DNA of 64,000 bases, from NCBI GenBank assembly GCA_041572755.1, contig JBFFRY010000006.1, positions 1 to 64,000 of the forward strand, read 5' to 3'. The translations under genes were made by a program, and so were the position numbers. Below, piece by piece: positions 1 to 8,337 of this stretch (position 1 is the stretch's first letter; the number at the start of each line of letters is the position of its first letter). Below the pieces are notes generated by a model. The model had not been told where the DNA came from. It did no database searches and saw only the letters and a program-made list of their open reading frames with translations. Source of the stretch: JBFELU01 sp041572755 (GTDB lineage: Bacteria; Actinomycetota; Acidimicrobiia; Spongiisociales; UBA11373).

Positions 1-797
1 CCACCGATCCCCAGGACGAGTTCCTGGCAGAGGCGCATCTCCCGGCCCCTCACATAGAGGATGTCGGTGATCGGCCGGTCGGCCGGCTCGTTGGAAGCGA
101 GATTCGTGTCGAGGAGCAGCACCGGGACCCGGCCGACGTCGATGCACCACACCCCCACGTCCACCCGGCGACCGGGGAGGTCGACGTGGACCACCATGGG
201 GTGGCCCGTCCGGTCGAGCACCCGACGGACCGGGCGGCGGGTCACCTCGATCGGGAGGTAGTGGTGCTGCTGGTGCCCCTCGGGATCCACGGCCTGGCGG
301 AAGTAGCCCCGCCGGTAGAGGAGCCCCACCCCGACGAGGGGCAACCCGAGATCCGAGGCCGCCTTCATGTGATCTCCGGCGAGAACCCCGAGTCCTCCCG
401 AGTAGAAGGGCAGGGTGTGATGGATGCCGAATTCGGTGCACAGATAGGCGATGCCGCCGGGAAGAGCACCCGGATGACTGCGGGTGAACCAGGTGTCGGC
501 GTCGCCCATGTAGGCGTCGAACCTCCCGACGATCTCCTCGTAGAACTCCACGAACGAATCGTTGACCTCGAGGGCTTCCCACGTCCCGTTCGACACCGTT
601 TGCAGCACGGTGAGGGGGTTGGGGGAGTGGGCCCAGTCGACGGCACTCACCCGCTGCCAGAGTTCCCTCGCCTCCGGCACCCATGTCCACCACATGTTGT
701 AGGCGAGGTCGTGGAGGCGCTCGAAGGTCTCGGGAAGGCGGACCCGGGTCCCCGCCGCCAGAGGTATCTCCGGAACGCCGGGGGATGGTGTGGTCAT
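1..797 (-). CDS. glgP: Alpha-glucan (glycogen) phosphorylase, N-terminal part, cut by window edge
   Basis: The enzyme releases glucose 1-phosphate from glycogen or maltodextrin using inorganic phosphate and pyridoxal phosphate. Only the first 265 codons are present. The N-terminal part carries an aromatic WWTW segment (residues 36-39) typical of the DUF3417 domain that opens the long, about 850-residue GlgP form found in actinobacteria. It is followed by SGGLGVLAGDH (133-143), a core phosphorylase hallmark. The ATG at 797 gives the expected start; a TAACCT -10-like hexamer lies at 830-835 on the minus strand. The gene is divergent from the threonine aldolase gene. The catalytic and PLP-binding half lies outside the window, so activity cannot be judged. 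Confidence 0.9.
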   Translation of the reverse strand, partial: MTTPSPGVPEIPLAAGTRVRLPETFERLHDLAYNMWWTWVPEARELWQRVSAVDWAHSPNPLTVLQTVSNGTWEALEVNDSFVEFYEEIVGRFDAYMGDADTWFTRSHPGALPGGIAYLCTEFGIHHTLPFYSGGLGVLAGDHMKAASDLGLPLVGVGLLYRRGYFRQAVDPEGHQQHHYLPIEVTRRPVRRVLDRTGHPMVVHVDLPGRRVDVGVWCIDVGRVPVLLLDTNLASNEPADRPITDILYVRGREMRLCQELVLGIG

Positions 798-883
798 TGC
801 GGGCGGTTCTTTCGGCAGGACGGTGCGCCAGGTTACCGGCTGTGGCCCTGCGTTCGGCAACCGGGAGACCCCCCGGGCGTCGA

Positions 884-889
884 TAGACT
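884..889 (+). promoter_or_regulatory. -10-like hexamer TAGACT before ltaE
   Basis: TAGACT lies 12 bases before the ATG at 902, in the gap between two divergent genes. No convincing -35 is seen and the implied leader is very short. It is one of many TANNNT hexamers placed close to start codons in this window. Confidence 0.4.
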
Positions 890-901
890 CCTTGGCCCAC
901 C

Positions 902-1939
902 ATGGCATTCCCCGACGGCATCGCCGATTTCCGCTCCGACACCGTGACCCGGCCGACCGCCGAGATGCTGCGCGCCATGGCCGAGGCACCGGTGGGAGAT
1001 GACTACTACGGCGAGGACCCCACGGTGAACGCCCTCGAGGAGGAGGCGGCCGCCGCCGTCGGGAAGGAGGCGGCGCTGTTCCTCCCGGCCGGGATCATGG
1101 GCAACCAGATCGCCGTGAAGCTGCACACTCGTCCCGGCGACGACGTGCTCTGCGCCGAGGGAGCTCACATCCGCGACTACGAGCGGGGCGCGGCCTCGAT
1201 GATCTCGGGGGTGGCCTTCCGGGTGGTCCCCGGGGAAGGGGGCGCCATGGCGGTCGGCGCGCTCGAGGAGATGCTGGAAGCGGCCGGACGCTTCGCCCCA
1301 CCCGCCGGGTTGCTGGTCTGGGAGAACACTCACAACGCCTCGGGTGGTCGACCGGTCTCCGTGGAAGTGATGGCGGCCGGCACTGCTCTCGCCCGGAGCC
1401 GCGGTGTCGCCGTGCATCTCGACGGTGCCCGGCTCTTCAATGCCGCGGCTGCCGCCGGGGTCCCGGCAACAGCATTCGCCGAGCATGCCGACACCGTGAT
1501 GTTCTGTTTCTCCAAGGGGCTGGGTGCCCCGATCGGTTCGGCACTGTGTGGTTCGAGGGAGGCCGTGTCGAACGCCCGCCACTACCGCAAGCGCCTCGGC
1601 GGAGGCATGCGGCAGGCGGGGGTCATCGCGGCCGCCGCCCGCATCGGGCTGCGGGATCGGGCCCGGTTGAGCGAGGATCACCTCCTCGCCGCCGAGCTGG
1701 CGACGGCGCTGCGCCAACGGCTGCCGGGGGCGGCCGTGGCCGAGCCCGAGACGAACGCGGTGCTCGTGGCCGAGGAGGGGCTCCCCGTGCCGGGAGACGA
1801 GTTCGTGCGGGTCCTCGCCGAAGCGCGGATTCTGGTGGACCGCATTCGTCCCGGCGTGCTGCGGTTCTGCACGCACCGCGATGTCGATGCACGCGACGTC
1901 GCCAGGGTCTCCGCGGCTGCGGCGCGACTGGAACCCTGA
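902..1939 (+). CDS. ltaE: Low-specificity L-threonine aldolase family protein
   Basis: Fold-type I PLP enzyme of the threonine aldolase family, which cleaves L-threonine or allo-threonine to glycine and acetaldehyde. It is 345 residues long, normal for the family. The start of the mature fold reads DFRSDTVTRPT. The likely Schiff-base lysine is K205 in FSKGLGAPIG, the PLP-nitrogen aspartate is D174 in HLDGAR, and H89 lies in the position of the ring-stacking histidine. The stop is 3 bases before the fabD start, so it probably shares a transcript with the fatty acid genes, although no functional link is evident. Related beta-eliminating enzymes share this fold, so the exact substrate is inferred. 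Confidence 0.88.
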   Translation: MAFPDGIADFRSDTVTRPTAEMLRAMAEAPVGDDYYGEDPTVNALEEEAAAAVGKEAALFLPAGIMGNQIAVKLHTRPGDDVLCAEGAHIRDYERGAASMISGVAFRVVPGEGGAMAVGALEEMLEAAGRFAPPAGLLVWENTHNASGGRPVSVEVMAAGTALARSRGVAVHLDGARLFNAAAAAGVPATAFAEHADTVMFCFSKGLGAPIGSALCGSREAVSNARHYRKRLGGGMRQAGVIAAAARIGLRDRARLSEDHLLAAELATALRQRLPGAAVAEPETNAVLVAEEGLPVPGDEFVRVLAEARILVDRIRPGVLRFCTHRDVDARDVARVSAAAARLEP

Positions 1940-1942
1940 GCC

Positions 1943-2875
1943 GTGGGCTACGCCGTTCTATTCCCGGGTCAGGGCAGCCAGAGCGTCGGCATGGGCTCCG
2001 ACCTCTTCGAATCCGGAGCCGAGCTCCTCGGTGCGAGAACCGAGCAGCTCCTGGGGTGGTCGCTGCGGGAGGCATGCCTGACCGGCCCCGAGGAACATCT
2101 CACGCGGACCGAGATCGCCCAGCCGGCGCTGTTTGCGGTCTCCTACGCGTTGTGGGACGGCCTTCGGGAACGCCTCGAGCACCCACCGGCGGGAGGTGCG
2201 GGCCACTCGCTGGGGGAGTACACCGCGCTGGCGGCGGCCGGGGCCATGAGCTTCGAGACCGGGCTCACCCTGGTGGCGGCGCGCGGTCGGGCCATGGCTG
2301 CGGCCGCAGATCGGGAACCGTCGGGGATGGCGGCACTCATCGGCGCCGATCCCGACCAGGCCGAATCCCTCGCCGCCACGCGCCGCGCCGATGGGGGGAG
2401 GTTGTGGGTCGCCAACCTCAATGCCCCGGGCCAGGTCGTCGTGGCCGGCGGTCTCGAAGACATAGGCTGGACGGCCGCCCATGCCCGTGACCACGGCGTG
2501 CGGCGCGCCGTACCGCTCAAGGTCGCCGGGGCTTTCCACTCGCCGTTCATGGAGCCCGCGGCCGAGGACCTCGCCGAGGCGATCGGGGGTGCTGTGTTCG
2601 CGGATGCGAGCTTCCCGGTATGGGCCAACGCCACGGCGAGCCCCCACATCGAAGAGGTGGGCCCGATGCTGCTTCGCCAACTCACGGCTCCGGTTCGGTT
2701 CGAGGAGTCGCTGCAGTCGATGGCTGCAGCCGGTGTCGACACGTTCGTTCACGTCGGTCCCGGCGATGTAACCGCCGGACTCGCCAAGAGGTCGATACAG
2801 GACAGTGCGGTGCACGTGGTGGCGGCGCTCGCCGACATCGAACCGGTCGCCGCAGCGCTGAACGCATCCGTATGA
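1943..2875 (+). CDS. fabD: Malonyl-CoA:ACP transacylase
   Basis: FabD moves the malonyl group from CoA to acyl carrier protein, supplying the extender unit of type II fatty acid synthesis in the cytoplasm. The 310-residue protein opens with FPGQGSQSVGMG and has the nucleophile S89 in GHSLGEY and the catalytic H199 in GAFHSPFM, so it looks complete. The start is GTG at 1943, directly after the aldolase stop. It is the first gene of the run fabD-fabH-fabG-acpP-fabF. Nothing is unusual in its length or motifs. Confidence 0.96.
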   Translation: MGYAVLFPGQGSQSVGMGSDLFESGAELLGARTEQLLGWSLREACLTGPEEHLTRTEIAQPALFAVSYALWDGLRERLEHPPAGGAGHSLGEYTALAAAGAMSFETGLTLVAARGRAMAAAADREPSGMAALIGADPDQAESLAATRRADGGRLWVANLNAPGQVVVAGGLEDIGWTAAHARDHGVRRAVPLKVAGAFHSPFMEPAAEDLAEAIGGAVFADASFPVWANATASPHIEEVGPMLLRQLTAPVRFEESLQSMAAAGVDTFVHVGPGDVTAGLAKRSIQDSAVHVVAALADIEPVAAALNASV

Positions 2876-2903
2876 TGCCGCCGCAGGAGGAAAGGAGCCA
2901 TCG

Positions 2904-3974
2904 TTGCCGAATGCCGTGATCACGGGTTGGGGCAAATGCGTGCCTCCGGCGGTGTTGAGCAACAGCGACCTGGAGCGGCTCACCGACACGAGCGACGAGT
3001 GGATCACGACCCGCACCGGCATCAAGGAACGTCGGATCAGCCACGTGAACACCTCCGATCTGGCTGCAGTCGCCGGTCTCCACGCCCTGGCCGCAGCCGG
3101 TCTCGAGCCGGAGGCGATCGACCTCATCCTGGTGGGCACGTGCACCCCCGACCGACTGGTGCCCAGCACGGCCACCATGGTGCAGGAACGAATCGGCGCA
3201 TCCCGGGCCGCCGCGATGGATGTCAACGCCGCCTGTTCCGGGTTCCTCTATGCACTGGTGACCGCCGACGGCATGATCAGGTCCGGGGCCGCCCGGCGAG
3301 CTCTGGTGATCGGCGCCGAGAAGCTCCACAACTGGATCGACTTCACCGATCGGTCGACGAGCGTGCTGTTCGGGGACGGGGCCGGGGCCGTGGTCCTCGA
3401 GGCCGGGGAAGAGGATGCCGGGATCCTGGCCGCCGAGTTGGGGAGCGATGGTTCGGCCGCCGATATTCTCTGTGTGCCCGGTTCGGGGACTGAGGGTGCG
3501 CCCTCGGCGACCGCCAAAGCGACGATCATCATGGAGGGACCCGAGGTCTTCCGCCGAGCCGTCTCTGCCATGGGCGACGCGTCGGTCCGGGTGGTCGAGG
3601 AGGCCGGTCTGTCGCTCGACGAGGTCGATCTGCTGATCCCTCACCAGGCCAATGTGAGGATCATCGATGCCACGGCCCGGCGCCTCAAGCTGGATCCGAC
3701 CAAGGTCTTCGTCAACATCGCCTCCTACGGCAACACGTCGGCGGCGACCATTCCGATCGCCCTGGCCGAAGCCGTCGAGGAGGGCCGAGTTCGGCCCGGT
3801 GGAAACCTGGTGTTTGCCGCCTTCGGCGGCGGCCTCACCTGGGCCGCGGTGGCGTACCGATGGGGATCCAGGGTCGAACCGATCGCTTCGTCTGACGCCG
3901 CGCTCCCAGAGAGCACCGCCACCGGGGTCGACCTGATGCAGCCGAACATCGATCTCCACGGCACCGGAGTGTGA
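2904..3974 (+). CDS. fabH: Beta-ketoacyl-ACP synthase III
   Basis: FabH starts fatty acid synthesis by condensing an acyl-CoA primer with malonyl-ACP. The catalytic triad is visible as C111 (NAACSGFLY), H247 (IPHQAN) and N277 (SYGNTSA). The TTG start at 2904 is chosen because a strong purine-rich ribosome binding site (aggaggaaaggag) ends a few bases before it and the protein then begins correctly with the family's N-terminal strand. At 356 residues it is longer than typical FabH (about 317-335). The extra length is a C-terminal tail of about 30 residues after the final core strand, of unknown role. It lies 28 bases after fabD and 4 bases before fabG. Confidence 0.95.
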   Translation: MPNAVITGWGKCVPPAVLSNSDLERLTDTSDEWITTRTGIKERRISHVNTSDLAAVAGLHALAAAGLEPEAIDLILVGTCTPDRLVPSTATMVQERIGASRAAAMDVNAACSGFLYALVTADGMIRSGAARRALVIGAEKLHNWIDFTDRSTSVLFGDGAGAVVLEAGEEDAGILAAELGSDGSAADILCVPGSGTEGAPSATAKATIIMEGPEVFRRAVSAMGDASVRVVEEAGLSLDEVDLLIPHQANVRIIDATARRLKLDPTKVFVNIASYGNTSAATIPIALAEAVEEGRVRPGGNLVFAAFGGGLTWAAVAYRWGSRVEPIASSDAALPESTATGVDLMQPNIDLHGTGV

Positions 3975-3978
3975 CCGG

Positions 3979-4713
3979 GTGACCAGGGTGGCACTGGTGA
4001 CGGGGGCCTCGCGGGGAATCGGGCGGGCCGTCGCCGAGGAACTCGGAGAGCACGGCTATCGGGTGGCGGTGAACTACCACACCCGGGACGACGCCGCCCG
4101 CGAGGTGGTGGCCGCCATCGTGGCGGGCGGAGGCGAGGCCGAGGCCTTCGGGGCCGATGTGGGCGATGGGGATGCCGTCACCGGATTGTTCGCTGCGGTC
4201 ACGGAGACGATGGGTCCCCCGGAGGTCCTGGTGAACAATGCCGGGATCACTCGCGACGGGTTGCTGATGCGGATGACGCCGGGGGACTGGGATGCCGTGC
4301 TGACGACGAACCTCCGATCGGCCTACCTGTGCACCCGTGCGGCGCTCCGGCCGATGCTCAAGTCCCGATGGGGGCGGGTCGTCTCGGTGGCGTCGGTTGC
4401 CGGTCTGGCCGGCAACCCGGGCCAGGCCAACTACGCGGCCGCCAAGGCCGGGATCATCGGTTTCACCAAATCGGTCGCCAAGGAGGTCGGGTCGCGTGGA
4501 ATCACCGTCAATGCGGTGGCCCCCGGGTTCATCGAGACCGATATGACGGCCCAGTTGGGGGACGAGGTGCGAGAGGCGGCCCGAGGCGAGATCGCCGTCG
4601 GCCGCTTCGGTTCACCCCGCGAGATCGCCTCGGCGGTCCGCTATCTTGCGTCGGACGCCGCCTCGTATATCACCGGACAGGTGCTGGTGGTCGACGGCGG
4701 CCTGGCAATCTGA
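3979..4713 (+). CDS. fabG: 3-oxoacyl-ACP reductase
   Basis: NADPH-dependent reductase of the classical short-chain dehydrogenase family that reduces 3-oxoacyl-ACP in the first reductive step of each elongation cycle. The 244-residue protein has the cofactor motif TGASRGIG (residues 8-15), the NNAG segment (86-89), and the catalytic set N111, S139, Y152 and K156 (YAAAK). The start is GTG at 3979, four bases after the fabH stop. Its position between fabH and the carrier protein supports the fatty acid role over other SDR activities. Confidence 0.95.
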   Translation: MTRVALVTGASRGIGRAVAEELGEHGYRVAVNYHTRDDAAREVVAAIVAGGGEAEAFGADVGDGDAVTGLFAAVTETMGPPEVLVNNAGITRDGLLMRMTPGDWDAVLTTNLRSAYLCTRAALRPMLKSRWGRVVSVASVAGLAGNPGQANYAAAKAGIIGFTKSVAKEVGSRGITVNAVAPGFIETDMTAQLGDEVREAARGEIAVGRFGSPREIASAVRYLASDAASYITGQVLVVDGGLAI

Positions 4714-4738
4714 ATCACTGGCAATCCGAGGAGGAAAC

Positions 4739-4984
4739 GTGGAACGGTCGGAAGTCGAAGCCAAGATGGTCGATCTCCTCGTCGAGGAGCTCGGTCTGGA
4801 GCGTGACAAGATCACGATGGAGTCCACCTTCGAGGAGGACCTCGAGGTCGATTCCCTCGGCGTCGTCGAACTCCTGATGGCCCTGGAGGACAACTTCGGC
4901 GTCACCATTCCCGACGAGGAGGCCGAGGAGATCGTTTCGGTGTCCCAGGCCGTCGACGTCGTGGTCGCCAAGCTCGGGGGCTGA
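4739..4984 (+). CDS. acpP: Acyl carrier protein
   Basis: Small acidic carrier (81 residues) that holds growing acyl chains on a 4'-phosphopantetheine arm. The attachment serine is S39 in the DSLGVVELLM motif, at the start of helix II. The GTG start at 4739 follows a strong gaggagg ribosome binding site; longer readings upstream run into fabG and are unlikely. Its place between fabG and fabF is the standard arrangement, and it presumably serves all enzymes of this operon. Confidence 0.96.
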   Translation: MERSEVEAKMVDLLVEELGLERDKITMESTFEEDLEVDSLGVVELLMALEDNFGVTIPDEEAEEIVSVSQAVDVVVAKLGG

Positions 4985-4988
4985 GGAG

Positions 4989-6230
4989 ATGACGCGCCGC
5001 GTGGTGGTGACCGGCTTCGGCACGGTCAATCCCCTCGGCCTCGACGTCGACACGTTCTGGAAGGCGGCACTGGCCGGTGCCTCGGGAATTCGGGAGATCA
5101 CTCTCTTCGACGCTTCCGGGCTGAAGAGCCGTATCGCCGGGGAGGTTCCCGGCTTCGATCCCGAGGCCTACATGGAACGGAAGCAGGCGCGTCGTCTCGA
5201 CCGCTTCGCCCAGTTGTTCTGGGCCTCCACCCACCAAGCCCTTCGCCATGCCGGGATCTCCTACGAAGAGGACGATCCCGCGGCGCTGCGGGCGGGTGTC
5301 GTCGTCGGGTCGGGAATCGGCGGCATCATGTCCTTCCAGCAGGGGATCGACGACATGCGCCAGCGCGGCTACGAGCGGGTGAGCCCCCTGGCCATCACCC
5401 AGATCATCTCGAACATGGCGGGCGGCATCGTGTCGATCGATTTCAACCTGTTCGGACCCAACACCTGTGCGGTGACGGCCTGCGCCGCGTCGGCGAACGC
5501 CATCGGCGACGCCGCCGAGATCATCAAGCGGGGCGACGCCGACGTGATGGTGGCCGGAGGGGCGGAAGCCCCGATCTGCGAGTTCGCCATGGCCGGCTTC
5601 GCTCAGGCCCGGGCAATCAGCACCCGCAACGACGATCCGGCCCGAGCCAGCCGACCGTTCGACCGCGACCGCGACGGCTTCGTGATGGCCGAGGGCGCCG
5701 CCACGCTGATTCTCGAGGATCGGGAGCACGCCCTGGCTCGCGGTGCCGAGATCCACGCCGAACTGATCGGCTACGGCATGTCATCGGACGGTTACCACAT
5801 CACGTTGCCTCAGCCGGGTGGTGCCGGGGCGGCACGGGCGATGCGTCACGCGCTCGCCAAGGCGGGTCTCGATCCGGCCGACATCGATTACATCAACGCA
5901 CACGGCACTTCGACCCCGGCCAACGACGCCACCGAGACGGCGGCCATCAAGTCGGTGTTCGGTGATCACGCTGCGGCCGTGCCGATCTCATCCACCAAGT
6001 CGATGACGGGTCACGTCCTCGGCGGCGCCGGGGCCCTGGAGGCCCTGGTGTGCATCCTGGCCATCAAGCACGGGGTGGTGCCCCCCACCACCAACTACGA
6101 GATCCCGGATCCCGATTGCGACCTCGACTACGTTCCCAACGAGGCTCGCGAGGTGCCGGTGCGCACCGCCATGACCAATTCTTTCGGCTTCGGGGGCCAC
6201 AACGTGGCGCTGATCCTCACGGCGGCCTAG
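4989..6230 (+). CDS. fabF: Beta-ketoacyl-ACP synthase II
   Basis: FabF condenses acyl-ACP with malonyl-ACP during chain elongation. The 413-residue protein has the Cys-His-His triad: C165 in VTACAASAN, H305 in NAHGTSTP and H342 in GHVLGGAG, plus the conserved lysine K337. It begins 4 bases after acpP and ends the fabDHG-acpP-F run. No dehydratase or enoyl reductase gene is linked here, so these must be encoded elsewhere. Confidence 0.96.
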   Translation: MTRRVVVTGFGTVNPLGLDVDTFWKAALAGASGIREITLFDASGLKSRIAGEVPGFDPEAYMERKQARRLDRFAQLFWASTHQALRHAGISYEEDDPAALRAGVVVGSGIGGIMSFQQGIDDMRQRGYERVSPLAITQIISNMAGGIVSIDFNLFGPNTCAVTACAASANAIGDAAEIIKRGDADVMVAGGAEAPICEFAMAGFAQARAISTRNDDPARASRPFDRDRDGFVMAEGAATLILEDREHALARGAEIHAELIGYGMSSDGYHITLPQPGGAGAARAMRHALAKAGLDPADIDYINAHGTSTPANDATETAAIKSVFGDHAAAVPISSTKSMTGHVLGGAGALEALVCILAIKHGVVPPTTNYEIPDPDCDLDYVPNEAREVPVRTAMTNSFGFGGHNVALILTAA

Positions 6231-6246
6231 GCCGGCCGCGGTCCGT

Positions 6247-6252
6247 TAGCCT
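6247..6252 (+). promoter_or_regulatory. -10-like hexamer TAGCCT, leaderless spacing
   Basis: TAGCCT ends 6 bases before the GTG at 6259. With normal -10 to start-site spacing, transcription would begin at about the start codon. No ribosome binding site is visible between them. Confidence 0.5.
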
Positions 6253-6258
6253 TGTCGG

Positions 6259-6588
6259 GTGGTCAAGACCGCCGAACGCGTTACCACCTGCCCCCGATGC
6301 GGTGGCGGTGATGGCGTGGTCGAAATGTGGGGTTGGGTGGATCCGGAGACCGGTCGCTACTTCCAGAGGCTCTTCGGGGCCCGCTGGGACACCTTCGGCA
6401 TCGCCCTCCTGGCGTTCGCCCCCGGCGTTCTCTACGGCGCCTTCTACCTGGTCGCCATCCCGGCCTACGCGTTCTGGCGTCTCGCCACGTGGAGGAAGTA
6501 CACGATGCGGCGATTCGAGTATTTCTGTGCCGACTGCGAGTTCGGCTGGAAGATGACGGAGGGCGAAACGGGCTGGACGCCTCGCTGA
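6259..6588 (+). CDS. Small zinc-ribbon membrane protein, function unknown
   Basis: A 109-residue protein that I do not recognise. It has a CPRC pair near the N-terminus and a CADC pair near residue 93, together able to form one split zinc ribbon. Between them lies a hydrophobic stretch of about 35 residues that could form one long or two short membrane segments, so both cysteine pairs would sit on the same face of the membrane only if the segment forms a hairpin. The GTG start has no clear ribosome binding site but a TAGCCT hexamer sits just upstream. It lies between fabF and the fumarase gene with no clear functional tie. Confidence 0.75.
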   Translation: MVKTAERVTTCPRCGGGDGVVEMWGWVDPETGRYFQRLFGARWDTFGIALLAFAPGVLYGAFYLVAIPAYAFWRLATWRKYTMRRFEYFCADCEFGWKMTEGETGWTPR

Positions 6589-6652
6589 GGCCCGGTCGGA
6601 CCGGAGCCTCTCCGTTCCCAGAATCGCCCGATCGGCCGAGAGGAGTTCGCTG

Positions 6653-8272
6653 ATGCCTGCCGCGCCAGGATTCCGCTACGAGGCCATGTTCCAAGTCGGT
6701 TCCGACGAGACCCCCTACCGCCTGCTGACGAAGGACGGGGTCGAGGTCCGGCCGATGGGCGAGCGCCAGATCCTCCACGTGGCTCCGGAGACGCTGCGAA
6801 CCCTCGCCGCCGAGGCGATCCGGGACGTCTCCTTCCTGTTCCGCCCCGCCCACCTCCAGCAGCTGCGCGACATCCTCGATGACCCGGAGGCGTCCGACAA
6901 CGACCGCTTCGTTGCCCTGGAGATGCTCAAGAACGCCGACGTCTCGGCCGGAAGGGTGTTGCCGTCGTGCCAGGACACCGGCACCGCCGTCGTGATCGGG
7001 CACAAGGGTGAAGACGTGTTCACCGGCGCCGACGACGCGGCCGCGCTCACTCAGGGCATCTTCGACGCCTACACCGGCTCGTATCTCCGCTACTCGCAGC
7101 TGGCGCCCCTCACGATGTACGAGGAGAAGAACACCGGCAGCAATCTCCCCGCCCAGATCGACCTCCTCGCCGGACCGGGTGACGAGTACGAGTTCCTGTT
7201 CGTCACCAAGGGCGGGGGTTCGGCCAACAAGACCTTTCTCTTCCAGGAGACCAAGGCGCTGCTCAACCCCGACTCACTGCTGGCGTTCATCGACGCCAAG
7301 ATCCGGCTGTTGGGGACCGCCGCCTGCCCGCCCTACCACCTGGCGATCGTCGTCGGCGGCACCTCGGCGGAGCTGACGCTGAAGACGGTCAAGCTGGCCA
7401 GCGCCCGGGCCCTCGACGCCCTCCCCACCACCGGGAGCGAAGGCGGCCGGGCGTTTCGGGATCTCGAACTCGAAGGGCAGGTGCTGGAGCTGACCCGCCG
7501 GACCGGAATCGGGGCGCAGTTCGGCGGCAAGTACTTCTGCCACGACGTACGGGTGGTGCGGTTGCCCCGCCACGGGGCGTCGTGTCCGGTGGGTATCGGG
7601 GTGTCGTGCTCTGCGGACCGCCAGATCAAGGCCAAGGTCACCCGCGACGGCGTCTTCCTGGAACAGTTGGAAACCGATCCGGCGCGATTCCTCCCCGACG
7701 TCTCCGAGGTTCGTCTCCCCGGGGAGGCCGTGGAGATCGACCTCACCCTCCCGATGCCGGAGATCCTGGCGACCCTGAGCCGCCACCCGGTGGCTACTCG
7801 GGTGTCCCTCAGCGGCCCGATGGTGGTCGCCCGGGACATCGCCCACGCCAAGCTCAAGGAGCGGCTCGACGCCGGGGACGGCCTCCCCGAGTACTTCAAG
7901 GACCACCCCGTCTACTACGCCGGCCCCGCCAAGACACCGGAGGGCCTCGCCTCCGGATCCTTCGGGCCGACGACGGCGGGTCGCATGGATCCCTACGTCG
8001 ACCTCTTCCAGGCGGCCGGGGGGAGCATGGTGATGCTCGCCAAGGGCAACCGGTCCCCCCAGGTCACCGCGGCCTGCCGCACGCACGGCGGTTTCTATCT
8101 GGGGTCGATCGGCGGCCCGGCTGCGGTGCTGGCCCGGGACGCCATCAAGAAGGTGGAGGTGCTCGAGTACCCGGAGCTCGGCATGGAGGCGATCTGGCAG
8201 ATCGAGGTCGAGGACTTCCCGGCCTTCATCATCGTGGACGACAAAGGCAACGACTTCTACGCACAGTTCTGA
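6653..8272 (+). CDS. fumA: Class I fumarate hydratase, iron-sulfur type
   Basis: Catalyses the reversible hydration of fumarate to L-malate in the citric acid cycle using a [4Fe-4S] cluster. The single 539-residue chain contains both the alpha-like and beta-like parts, as in E. coli FumA/FumB. Probable cluster ligands are C106 (LPSCQDTGTA), C225 (AACPPYH) and C311 (HGASCPVG), spaced as in that family, with KGGGSANK at 186-193. A clear gagaggag ribosome binding site precedes the ATG. Members of this family can also act on related hydroxy-acids, but the full-length match in layout makes fumarase most likely. The cluster implies sensitivity to oxygen stress. Confidence 0.92.
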   Translation: MPAAPGFRYEAMFQVGSDETPYRLLTKDGVEVRPMGERQILHVAPETLRTLAAEAIRDVSFLFRPAHLQQLRDILDDPEASDNDRFVALEMLKNADVSAGRVLPSCQDTGTAVVIGHKGEDVFTGADDAAALTQGIFDAYTGSYLRYSQLAPLTMYEEKNTGSNLPAQIDLLAGPGDEYEFLFVTKGGGSANKTFLFQETKALLNPDSLLAFIDAKIRLLGTAACPPYHLAIVVGGTSAELTLKTVKLASARALDALPTTGSEGGRAFRDLELEGQVLELTRRTGIGAQFGGKYFCHDVRVVRLPRHGASCPVGIGVSCSADRQIKAKVTRDGVFLEQLETDPARFLPDVSEVRLPGEAVEIDLTLPMPEILATLSRHPVATRVSLSGPMVVARDIAHAKLKERLDAGDGLPEYFKDHPVYYAGPAKTPEGLASGSFGPTTAGRMDPYVDLFQAAGGSMVMLAKGNRSPQVTAACRTHGGFYLGSIGGPAAVLARDAIKKVEVLEYPELGMEAIWQIEVEDFPAFIIVDDKGNDFYAQF

Positions 8273-8337
8273 GGGCGTCGCCACCGGCCTCTCCGACCCC
8301 GATAGGCTCGGAGCGAACCGTGCCGAAAGGAGACACC

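Noticed and set aside
2682..3959. A 425-codon minus-strand frame opposite fabH
   Set aside because: fabH has its full catalytic triad on the plus strand; the antisense frame has no motif or ribosome binding site.
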